51,486 nucleotides of DNA from Gammaproteobacteria bacterium. GTDB taxonomy: Bacteria; Pseudomonadota; Gammaproteobacteria; S012-40. The translations under genes were made by a program, and so were the position numbers. Where the stretch lies: assembly GCA_029883265.1 (NCBI GenBank), contig JAOUJM010000007.1:1-51486 (forward strand), given 5' to 3'. The notes under the pieces are model-generated. The model had not been told where the DNA came from. It made no database searches and saw only the letters and a program-made list of their open reading frames with translations. Every line of letters starts with the position of its first letter. Positions within the stretch are counted from its first letter, which is position 1. Shown piece by piece: positions 15,194-22,940 of this stretch.

Positions 15194-16615
15194 ATGAGAT
15201 TCATTTTACTGGGCATTTTCAGTATTTTCTGGCTAAACGCGTGTGCGAGCACAGCGGCTATGCAAACTCCTATCAAACCTCAGGCACTCAAGCCCTCGAC
15301 GATCGATCCCAAGGTATACGAGGCTGTGCTTGACAATGGTCTCAAACTTATTATCAAAGAGGATAATCGTGCGCCGGTCATGGTTTCACAAGTTTGGTAT
15401 AAGGTGGGAAGCAGCTACGAGCATAATGGCATTACTGGCGTATCGCATGTGTTAGAACACATGATGTTTAAAGGCACAAAAAAACATCCTCCCGGCGAAT
15501 TTTCACGCATTATTGCCGAAAACGGCGGTCGTGAAAACGCATTTACTGGCAAAGACTACACGGCATATTTTCAGCAAATGGAAAATATGCGCTTACCCAT
15601 TAGCTTTGAATTGGAAGCGGATCGCATGCGCAATGTGGTGTTATTGGACGATGAATTTCAAAAAGAAATCAAAGTAGTCATGGAAGAACGTCGCATGCGT
15701 ACAGAGGATGATCCTCAAGCCATGACCTATGAGCAGTTTAATGCAACTGCCTTTGTTAACAGTCCTTATCATGCACCGATTATTGGTTGGATGAATGATC
15801 TGGAAAACATGACGGTTGATGATTTGGCTGAATGGTACCGTATCTGGTATGCGCCTAATAATGCAACGCTAGTGGTTGTTGGTGACATTAAAGCAGATGA
15901 AGTTTATACCTTAGCGAAAAAATATTTTGCCTCAGTTCCGGCTTCAAACAATATACCTCAAGTGAAGCCGCGTCAGGAAGTGACTCAGCTGGGTGAACGA
16001 AGAATAATAGTCAAAGCACCAGCGCAATTGCCTTATCTCATCATGGGCTACAAAGCGCCTTCGATCGTTAATACGCCAGAAGAATGGGAGCCCTATGCCA
16101 TGGATGTTTTGGCCTATGTTCTAGACGGTGGAAATAGTGCGCGTTTTTCTAAAAACCTAGTGCGAGGATCGCAAGTAGCGGCGGGTGTGAGCACCTCTTA
16201 TGATGCATTTACACCGGGCCAGGAATTAATGATATTCAGTGGCACACCCGGGCAAGGACATGATGTGAAAGCTTTGGAAAAAGCGATTCGTGCTGAATTG
16301 GAAGCAGTAAAATCAGGTACCATTTCCGCGCGTGAGTTGGATCGTATTAAAGCGCAAGTGATGGCAGCAAAAGTTTATGAACTTGACTCGGTATTTTATC
16401 AAGCAATGAGTATTGGAATGTTGGAAACCACGGGAATAGGTTGGCCGACAGGCGAGGCTTATGTTGATCGGATTAAACAAGTGACTGCGGCGCAAGTTCA
16501 GCAAGTTGCGAAAAAATATTTGATTGATGATTATTTAACGGTTGCAATATTAGACCCGCAACCAATTGATAGTAGTCAACCGCGTCGCGCAGCAGGAGGA
16601 CGTCATGGTCGCTAG
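15194..16615 (+). CDS. M16 zinc metallopeptidase, lipoprotein (active subunit)
   Basis: 473 residues from the ATG at 15194. Lipoprotein signal MRFILLGIFSIFWLNAC gives a LNAC lipobox. The inverted zinc motif HVLEH is at residues 85-89, with the distal Glu region VVMEERRMR. Two M16 domains: N-terminal (about 40-240) and C-terminal (about 240-450). An upstream in-frame extension to 15023 overlaps ftsY and is not supported. It overlaps by 11 bases the gene for a second, inactive M16 protein, the usual active/inactive pair found beside ftsY and rsmD in pseudomonads. Probably periplasmic processing peptidase; substrate unknown. Confidence 0.88.
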   Translation: MRFILLGIFSIFWLNACASTAAMQTPIKPQALKPSTIDPKVYEAVLDNGLKLIIKEDNRAPVMVSQVWYKVGSSYEHNGITGVSHVLEHMMFKGTKKHPPGEFSRIIAENGGRENAFTGKDYTAYFQQMENMRLPISFELEADRMRNVVLLDDEFQKEIKVVMEERRMRTEDDPQAMTYEQFNATAFVNSPYHAPIIGWMNDLENMTVDDLAEWYRIWYAPNNATLVVVGDIKADEVYTLAKKYFASVPASNNIPQVKPRQEVTQLGERRIIVKAPAQLPYLIMGYKAPSIVNTPEEWEPYAMDVLAYVLDGGNSARFSKNLVRGSQVAAGVSTSYDAFTPGQELMIFSGTPGQGHDVKALEKAIRAELEAVKSGTISARELDRIKAQVMAAKVYELDSVFYQAMSIGMLETTGIGWPTGEAYVDRIKQVTAAQVQQVAKKYLIDDYLTVAILDPQPIDSSQPRRAAGGRHGR

Positions 16616-17927
16616 AATCCTTGTTTTAAGTTGTTGCTTACTGATGGTGGCACAATTAAATGCCGCTCCAAAAATTCAACAATGGTCAACTGCAAATGGT
16701 GCACAAGTATTATTTGTGCCTGCTATGGATTTACCCATGGTAGACATTCAAGTTGTGTTTGATGCCGGTGCCGCTCGTGATGCTGAGCAATCAGGTTTGG
16801 CATTGTTGACGAATGGTTTAATGTCTGAAGGCACTAAAAAATGGGATTCCAATCAAATCGCTGAACGATTTGAAGGTGTAGGCGCAAACCAAGGTAATTC
16901 GTCACATCGTGATATGTCAGTATTCTCCTTGCGTAGTTTGACTGAAAAGGCATTGTTGGATGTTGCGTTGGAAACATTTGCGAGCATTATTAATGAACCT
17001 ACGTTTCCACAAAAGGCTTTGGACCGTGAGCGCAAGCGCTTGCTGGTTTCATTGTCACAGAAAAAAGAATCGCCTGATGCCTTAAGTAGCGATGCATTTT
17101 ATCAAGCGGTTTATTCCGGCCATGTCTATGAAAATTTTCCTGAAGGCACTGAAGCAAGTGTTCAGCAAATTAAACGCGATGATTTATTAAAGTTTTATAA
17201 TAAATACTATGTCGCTGCGAATGCTGTGATTGCCATTGTCGGTGCGGTGGATAAGACTCAGGCAGATGCAATCGTCAATCAATTGGTTGGTCAGTTGCAG
17301 CAAGGCCGCAAAGCGGAAATGATTAAACCTGTGGATGGATTGACACAGTCACAAGAAGTGAAAATAGATTTTCCATCATCACAAACTCATTTGTTAGTGG
17401 GGCAACCCGGGGTGCGACGCGGCGACCGCGATTATTATGCACTTTATCTTGGTAATCATATCTTTGGTGGCAGCGGTTTGGTTTCCAAGCTAAGTGATGA
17501 GATACGAGAAAAACGTGGTCTGGCTTATAGCTCGTATAGTTATTTCTCACCCATGCGGGCGGAAGGCCCATTTATTATGGGTTTGCAAACCAAAAATTCT
17601 TCGGCCGAGGAAGCGTTAAAAGTTATGCGGGACACCTTGGCTGAATTCGTGAAAAATGGCCCAAGCGAAAAAGAGTTGCTTGCTGCCAAACGCAATTTAA
17701 CTGGAGGTTTTGCGCTACGAATTGCGAGCAACAAAAGTATAGTGCAAAACCTGGCGGCGATCGGGTTCTATGAATTGCCTTTGGATTATCTAGATCGCTA
17801 TATCGAAAATATAAACGCAGTCAGTCTCGCACAAATCAAAGATGCTTATCAGCGGCGAGTGCACCCGGATAAAATGGTGACAATCATCGTCGGTGGTGAC
17901 AATGTCGCACAAGCCGCGAAAAACTAA
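16605..17927 (+). CDS. M16-like protein lacking the zinc motif (partner subunit)
   Basis: 440 residues: signal peptide (about 1-21, ending LNAA), then an M16 fold. The zinc HxxEH is absent: the equivalent segment reads SGLALLTNGLMSEGT. The C-terminal domain keeps LSDEIREKRGLAYSSYSYFSP, the typical conserved R/Y region. This fits a non-catalytic partner forming a heterodimer with the product of the preceding gene. SD AGGAGG lies 5 bases before ATG, inside the end of that gene, so translation is coupled. Exported to the periplasm. Confidence 0.86.
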   Translation: MVARILVLSCCLLMVAQLNAAPKIQQWSTANGAQVLFVPAMDLPMVDIQVVFDAGAARDAEQSGLALLTNGLMSEGTKKWDSNQIAERFEGVGANQGNSSHRDMSVFSLRSLTEKALLDVALETFASIINEPTFPQKALDRERKRLLVSLSQKKESPDALSSDAFYQAVYSGHVYENFPEGTEASVQQIKRDDLLKFYNKYYVAANAVIAIVGAVDKTQADAIVNQLVGQLQQGRKAEMIKPVDGLTQSQEVKIDFPSSQTHLLVGQPGVRRGDRDYYALYLGNHIFGGSGLVSKLSDEIREKRGLAYSSYSYFSPMRAEGPFIMGLQTKNSSAEEALKVMRDTLAEFVKNGPSEKELLAAKRNLTGGFALRIASNKSIVQNLAAIGFYELPLDYLDRYIENINAVSLAQIKDAYQRRVHPDKMVTIIVGGDNVAQAAKN

Positions 17928-18489
17928 TCGAGTTCGACTTATTGGTGGAGATTATCGGGGGCGATTAATATCGTTCCCCGACGCCAAGGGCTTGCGTCCC
18001 AGTGGCGATCGTATACGTGAAACTTTATTCAATTGGTTGCAATTTGAAATTGCGGGGCGATGCTGCTTGGATTTGTTTGCCGGTAGTGGCGTCTTGGGTT
18101 TTGAAGCCTTGTCACGTGGAGCTTCGGCCGTCATTTTTTGTGATACTCAACCAGTAGTCAAACAATCCCTGCTTGGCAATATTCAGCAATTACAATTGCA
18201 GGATCGTGTTCAGGTGATGCAACAAGACGGAATAGCTTTGCTTGCCACGCTTGCGCCGCAGTCGGTGGATTTGATTTTTGTTGATCCGCCGTTTGCTGAA
18301 AATGCGGTTTGTGATTGTTTGCGGCAGATTAAAATTTCAAGCTGTCTATCATCGAATGGGTTAGTCTATGTGGAAATGGATAAATCACAATCCTGTGATT
18401 TTGCGCAACTTGGTTGGCAGTTGCTAAAACAAAAAATCCTGGGTCAGGTATTTGCTGGTTTGCTTGTATTGGAACATGCTAAGGTCTAG
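17902..18489 (+). CDS. rsmD: 16S rRNA (guanine-966-N2)-methyltransferase
   Basis: 195 residues. It carries the RsmD N-terminus RVRLIGGDYRGRLISFPDAKGLRPSGDRIRETLFNWL, SAM motif I LDLFAGSGVLGFEALSRGA and catalytic FVDPPF (a DPPF-type motif IV). It methylates G966 of 16S rRNA during 30S maturation. The ATG at 17902 lies within the last codons of the M16 partner (26-base overlap); a GTG at 17893 is an alternative. Its stop shares a CTAG with the stop of the convergent HDOD gene. The ftsY // M16-M16-rsmD order is conserved in relatives. Confidence 0.94.
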   Translation: MSHKPRKTNRVRLIGGDYRGRLISFPDAKGLRPSGDRIRETLFNWLQFEIAGRCCLDLFAGSGVLGFEALSRGASAVIFCDTQPVVKQSLLGNIQQLQLQDRVQVMQQDGIALLATLAPQSVDLIFVDPPFAENAVCDCLRQIKISSCLSSNGLVYVEMDKSQSCDFAQLGWQLLKQKILGQVFAGLLVLEHAKV

Positions 18490-19778
18490 ATTAACTGGCT
18501 TAGTGCTTTCATTTCTTCATCGATGGCTTTGGGTAAATCTTTCATTAGGTTTTGTGTGATTTTTAAAATGTGAGCATGGGGTAAACGTAATAGCTGACTC
18601 ATTTTGGTTTCATCGATACCTTCATCCATCATATCGATAACAGCATTGGCAAAACTAGTAATGATCAAATACCTTGCGTGCAAACCTTTGATGGGGGCAT
18701 CGTGATGATAACGCGCCACATGAACGAATTCTTTGGGGAAGTTCCAGTTATCCAATAGTGTGCCACCAAATTGAGTATGAAATTTATCGAGTGTCATCCA
18801 TACCGAGTCAGGGTCCGTGCTATCGTCGTCTTTTGGTAATTCTTGAACAACGCGTAATAGCGAAAATTTTCCTATATCGTGTAACAAACCATAAGAAAAT
18901 AAATTGTCTGGATTCGAAAAACCAATTCGTTCGCCTATGTATTTGGCGCACACGGACACCATTAATGAATGTCTCCATAATTCTTCGCGAATTTCTTTAT
19001 AGACCGGGTGTTCGAAACTAAAGAACTCGGCATTATTGACAATCAAAACATAATTAATAATGCGTTTTACGCCTAAACGAATAACCGCTTCGTGTGTGTT
19101 GCGTACCGGATTACCACTGCCCATGCCTGCGGAATTTGCGGCTTTAAGAATCCGCGCAGAAACATTGGGTTCTTTTTCGATGAGTTCCGATACGTCATGC
19201 AAATTGACCTCTTCATCATAGAGCATATTAATCACTTTGCCTAAGAGCTTTGGCGCCGACGGTAGTTGAATTTCCTCTTTCTGTAGTTTTGAGGAAATTT
19301 TTTGAATTAATCTGTTGCGAGCACTTGGGTCATTTTCTGGCAATGTTTCGGCATCAACGGTGAAATTGATTTTCTTTTTATTGACCAGAAGTTTAATAAT
19401 GCGTTTGTGTAAACTATCAGATTCAATTTCTTTTTCAACATGACTGCTAGCGCCGTACTTGGTGCATTTGTCGAATACACTGCTATCTCTTGATGAAGTG
19501 ATCACCATGATGGGCATGCCGGACAAAATTTTGTGGCTTTGTAGTGTTTTTAATAAACTATAGCTGTCTTTGCCGCTGGTGACAGGGTCGATTACTAATA
19601 AAGTAAAACGATGACGACGTAATTGTTCAACGGCTTCTTGTATGTTGTGTGCTTCAGTGGTGCGATATCCGTGCGCGCTAAGCTTATCCAAAGTTAATGC
19701 GCGAGTATCATCATCCTGGTCAATGACCAAAACATGAGGAACATGCTGTATGGGTTTGACTTTACCCTTAGCCGACAT
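18486..19778 (-). CDS. response regulator with HDOD output domain
   Basis: 430 residues: N-terminal receiver domain (about 14-130) and C-terminal HDOD domain (about 165-400). Receiver residues: acidic pocket DDD (22-24), phosphoacceptor Asp64 in LLVIDP and the Thr region VITSS. Unlike many HDOD proteins it keeps an HD-like motif, LLHDIGK. It resembles regulators of motility or c-di-GMP output, but no histidine kinase is adjacent. Third HDOD protein of the window. Convergent with rsmD, overlapping by 4 bases. Confidence 0.85.
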   Translation of the reverse strand: MSAKGKVKPIQHVPHVLVIDQDDDTRALTLDKLSAHGYRTTEAHNIQEAVEQLRRHRFTLLVIDPVTSGKDSYSLLKTLQSHKILSGMPIMVITSSRDSSVFDKCTKYGASSHVEKEIESDSLHKRIIKLLVNKKKINFTVDAETLPENDPSARNRLIQKISSKLQKEEIQLPSAPKLLGKVINMLYDEEVNLHDVSELIEKEPNVSARILKAANSAGMGSGNPVRNTHEAVIRLGVKRIINYVLIVNNAEFFSFEHPVYKEIREELWRHSLMVSVCAKYIGERIGFSNPDNLFSYGLLHDIGKFSLLRVVQELPKDDDSTDPDSVWMTLDKFHTQFGGTLLDNWNFPKEFVHVARYHHDAPIKGLHARYLIITSFANAVIDMMDEGIDETKMSQLLRLPHAHILKITQNLMKDLPKAIDEEMKALSQLI

Positions 19779-19866
19779 GCGCGATTCAATCCTTATTGTT
19801 TTTAGAGTCGATCCAAATAGGAGGACACTAAGTATTTTTCAATTAGTTAGGGTATCGACAAGTAAA

Positions 19867-19908
19867 AAAAATAGCTTTAATGTCTAAAACAAAACAACTG
19901 CTATTTTT
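19867..19908 (-). terminator. weak terminator-like stem after nadC
   Basis: AAAAATAGC (19867-19875) pairs with GCTATTTTT (19900-19908) around a 24-base loop, with T residues following on the minus strand. It includes the nadC stop codon. The long loop makes it doubtful. Confidence 0.3.
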
Positions 19909-20746
19909 GTTTGATTCGCATGGATAAGTCGATGGCATGAATGTGTTTGGTAAGCGCGCCAATCGAGATAAAATCAATGCCAGTTTCGGCAATTTCGGCA
20001 ATGGTATTTACATTAATATTGCCCGATGCTTCGAGTTTGGCACGGCCTGCATTGATTTGAACGGCTTGTTTAAGTGTGGCTATGTCCATGTTGTCGAGTA
20101 ATATGATATCAACCTGGACCTTGAGTGCCTGTTCTAGCTCATCCAGGTTTTCAACTTCAACCTCGATGGGCAATACCGAATTCATTGTGCGGATTTTTTC
20201 GACAGCATTTTTAATGGAATCCGCAGCGATTATATGATTCTCTTTTATTAAAATACCATCATATAAACCGTGGCGATGGTTTTGTCCGCCACCGCAGGTG
20301 ACCGCATATTTTTGTGCATCACGTAAGCCTGGAATCGTTTTGCGGGTATCGAGTATTTTGCAGGTGGTGTGTTGTATTAATTCAACGTATTGGCGCGTGA
20401 CGGTGGCAGTGGCGCTTAAGGTTTGAAGAAAATTAAGCGCGGTTCGTTCGCCCGTCAGCAAGGATTTTGCTCGGCCGTGTAGTTCGCATAAGGCGGTATT
20501 TGCACTAATTGAATCGCCATCGCTTCGATGCCAGAGAATATTTATGGCCGGATCGATCTCTTGAAACACCGCTTCGAACCAGGCTTGTCCTGCCAACACC
20601 ATGGGTTCGCGTGATATGACGCTTGCCACGGCTTGTATGTCGTCGTCTAAAAGCGCTGCAGTAATATCACCACTACCAATATCTTCGGCGATAGCCAATC
20701 GAATTTCCTCAATGGCAAGTTTGGATAGGATGCTTTTGTGAGTCAC
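19901..20746 (-). CDS. nadC: nicotinate-nucleotide pyrophosphorylase (carboxylating)
   Basis: 281-residue quinolinate phosphoribosyltransferase. It makes nicotinate mononucleotide, CO2 and PPi from quinolinate and PRPP in de novo NAD synthesis. Family segments: AIAEDIGSGDITAALL, LTGERTALNFLQTLSATAT, LDTRKTIPGLRDAQKYAVTCGGGQNHRHGLYDGILIKENHI, EVEVENLDELEQAL, and a C-terminal ASGNIN plus ISIGALTKH. The start is GTG with SD AAGG. No nadA or nadB is nearby. Divergent from greB. Confidence 0.96.
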   Translation of the reverse strand: MTHKSILSKLAIEEIRLAIAEDIGSGDITAALLDDDIQAVASVISREPMVLAGQAWFEAVFQEIDPAINILWHRSDGDSISANTALCELHGRAKSLLTGERTALNFLQTLSATATVTRQYVELIQHTTCKILDTRKTIPGLRDAQKYAVTCGGGQNHRHGLYDGILIKENHIIAADSIKNAVEKIRTMNSVLPIEVEVENLDELEQALKVQVDIILLDNMDIATLKQAVQINAGRAKLEASGNINVNTIAEIAETGIDFISIGALTKHIHAIDLSMRIKQK

Positions 20747-20788
20747 TGTGAACCTTGTTCCGAGCAGAAAAATGCTGGCAAGTATAGA

Positions 20789-20807
20789 GGAAAATAGCTG
20801 ATTTTCC
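20789..20807. promoter_or_regulatory. dyad between nadC and greB
   Basis: GGAAAAT (20789-20795), AGCTG, ATTTTCC (20801-20807): perfect 7-bp arms. It is flanked by AGTATA (20781-20786; TATACT on the minus strand) and TATACT (20818-20823), possible -10 boxes of the two divergent genes. No convincing -35 boxes were found. Confidence 0.35.
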
Positions 20808-20852
20808 CAGTATTTTGTATACTGATGAATTCCTAAGACTGAAAGGAAGTTT

Positions 20853-21359
20853 ATGGGTCGTTATCGTCCACCGGCACCGCCAAAGTCAAAATATATTACG
20901 CCGCAAGGATTTGAAAAGCTCAATCAGGAGTTGATTTATTTATGGCGAGTTAAACGCCCTGTGGTGACACAAGCAGTTTCTGAAGCGGCGGCGCAAGGTG
21001 ATCGCTCTGAAAATGCAGAATATATTTATGGCAAAAAACAGTTGCGTGAAATTGATAGTCGTATCCGTTATTTACAAAAACGCCTGGATGATATCGTGGT
21101 GGTGAGCGATCCGCCGAGTGACCCGAACAAGATATTTTTTGGCGCGTGGGTGGTGTTGGAAAACGAGTTAGGTGAAGACGTTTGTTATCGTATTGTTGGT
21201 CCGGATGAAACGGATAGTGGCAAGGGTTGGATTAGTATGGATGCGCCATTAGCAAAAGCCTTGTTTAAAAAAACGATAGATGACGAGATTGAAGTGCAAT
21301 TACCCAAAGGGCATGCAAAATATTGGGTTATGGAAATTCATTATCAGGAACCGGTTTAA
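20853..21359 (+). CDS. greB: transcript cleavage factor GreB
   Basis: 168 residues. An N-terminal coiled coil (about 15-85) carries GDRSENAEYIYGKKQLREIDSRIRYLQKRLD, the GreB rather than GreA signature. The acidic tip includes the D and E of GDRSENAE. A C-terminal FKBP-like domain follows. It stimulates RNA polymerase to cleave backtracked transcripts. SD AAGGAAG before ATG. The ankyrin gene follows 31 bases later on the same strand. Confidence 0.95.
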   Translation: MGRYRPPAPPKSKYITPQGFEKLNQELIYLWRVKRPVVTQAVSEAAAQGDRSENAEYIYGKKQLREIDSRIRYLQKRLDDIVVVSDPPSDPNKIFFGAWVVLENELGEDVCYRIVGPDETDSGKGWISMDAPLAKALFKKTIDDEIEVQLPKGHAKYWVMEIHYQEPV

Positions 21360-21390
21360 GTTTTTCAATCAAGGCACCGTTAAGTGTGCT

Positions 21391-22188
21391 ATGCGCACTA
21401 TTCTTTTTGTTTTGCTCTTTATTGGATTTAGCGGATTCATCATGGGTCCGGTATTGGCGCTTGATGCAAATAATGAATTAATCCAGGCCGCACGTGAAGG
21501 CCGCATGAGCATGATCAAGTCGTCCTTGATTGCGGGCGCCGATGTCAATGCTGCGGATAAACAGGGCAAAACGGCACTCATGGGAGCAGTTAATTTTAAT
21601 AATATACAAATTGTTGATTACCTCTTGGCTGTGGGTGCGGATGTTAATAGTGCCGATAATAAAGGTTACACTGCGTTGATGGATACCGCTCGTACGGGTA
21701 ATACCCCGATATTTTTGAAACTCTATGCCAATGGCGCTCAAATCAACCAAGCGGCAAAAGATGGTGACACCGCTTTAATTCAAGCGACTTACGCCGGACA
21801 TCAGTCCATGGTCGAATTATTATTAAGTCGTGGTGCTGATGTGAGTTTGAAAAAAAGCAATGGCAACACCGCGCTGCACCATGCTGTTTTTTTCGGTAAA
21901 ACTGAATTAGTGCGCTTATTGTTGGCGCGTGGTGCCGATGTGAATAGTGTTGACGAATTAGGCATTACCCCATTAATGAATGCGGCCTTGTTTGGTCACG
22001 CCGAAATTGTGGAGATTTTATTGGCCCAAGGCGCGGATATTCGCAAAGAATCCAAAGCGGGCATGACGGCCCTGGCTAGCGCGCAATCGGCGAATAAAGA
22101 GGATGTTGTTGAATTATTAACGGAAGCAGAAGATGCCTTGAAGAAAGAAGAAGAGGCAGAAGCTCAGCAACAAAATCAGAAAAAATAA
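21391..22188 (+). CDS. exported ankyrin-repeat protein
   Basis: 265 residues from the ATG at 21391. Signal peptide (about 1-24, ending VLALD), then about seven ankyrin repeats (roughly 30-245). These contain recurring units such as GADVNAADKQGKTALM, GADVNSADNKGYTALM and GADVNSVDELGITPLM. A charged, Glu/Gln-rich tail (KKEEEAEAQQQNQ) ends the protein. Periplasmic ankyrin proteins are protein-binding scaffolds; the partner here is unknown. A longer frame to 21280 overlaps greB and is rejected. Confidence 0.85.
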   Translation: MRTILFVLLFIGFSGFIMGPVLALDANNELIQAAREGRMSMIKSSLIAGADVNAADKQGKTALMGAVNFNNIQIVDYLLAVGADVNSADNKGYTALMDTARTGNTPIFLKLYANGAQINQAAKDGDTALIQATYAGHQSMVELLLSRGADVSLKKSNGNTALHHAVFFGKTELVRLLLARGADVNSVDELGITPLMNAALFGHAEIVEILLAQGADIRKESKAGMTALASAQSANKEDVVELLTEAEDALKKEEEAEAQQQNQKK

Positions 22189-22224
22189 TCAGCGCTTTAT
22201 TATTTGTTCGATATAATCACATCT

Positions 22225-22914
22225 ATGTTTTCTATAAATTCAACGCTCACTTGGTCGATTGTCATATGCTTGCTGCTGTTGCTCGGGTTTTATGCCGGTT
22301 TATATTGGAATCGTATTCATTGGCATTCCCGAATCGCCAACAGTATTAGTGGTTGGATACGTATTTATTGTTATGTCTTTCATGGTCTTAAGCATGAAAC
22401 TATTACATTGCCGCAATCCGGCGCGGCAATCGTGGTTTGTAATCATATTTCTGGTCTGGATCCATTGCTTTTAATCGCTACAGTGAATCGTCCATTGCGC
22501 TTTATGATTGCACGTGAGGAATATGAGCGCTTTGGTTTGACTTGGTTATTTGATAAGGCCGGTTGCATTCCTGTGGATCGTGGCTCACGACCGGAACGTG
22601 CAATGAAACATGCGCTTAAAGCTTTGCAGCAAGGCGAAGCGATAGCCATGTTTCCCCATGGAAAGATTATTCCACGCAAAGACACTCGTCATGCCATCAA
22701 AGCAGGCGCGATTCGGCTCGCACAAAAAGCGGATTGCGCTATTATCCCCATGCACTTGTCAGGTGTGGCTGGCAAAGGCTTTACCTTGTTAGCCTTGTTG
22801 CTACCCAGCCGCGCACGCTTGAAAGTTTATCCTAAGTTTAAATGCCCGGATGAATCTTATGAGAAATGTTTGCAAAAACTTGCCGATATACTTAATGGCG
22901 AAAACAATGATTAG
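22225..22914 (+). CDS. 1-acylglycerol-3-phosphate acyltransferase-like protein
   Basis: 229 residues, PlsC family, with an N-terminal membrane segment (about 7-27). The catalytic motif is NHISGLD (His and Asp of H-x4-D). Block II-like PVDRGSRPERAM is present, and block III reads FPHGKI where FPEGT is usual. IIPMHLSG is the fourth block. It would transfer an acyl chain to lysophosphatidate at the inner membrane, or acylate another acceptor. ATG at 22225 is preferred; a TTG at 22204 is possible; no good SD for either. The gene continues the greB-ankyrin direction. Confidence 0.82.
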   Translation: MFSINSTLTWSIVICLLLLLGFYAGLYWNRIHWHSRIANSISGWIRIYCYVFHGLKHETITLPQSGAAIVVCNHISGLDPLLLIATVNRPLRFMIAREEYERFGLTWLFDKAGCIPVDRGSRPERAMKHALKALQQGEAIAMFPHGKIIPRKDTRHAIKAGAIRLAQKADCAIIPMHLSGVAGKGFTLLALLLPSRARLKVYPKFKCPDESYEKCLQKLADILNGENND

Positions 22915-22940
22915 GGTAAATCGGGTCGGGTTAACACAGT

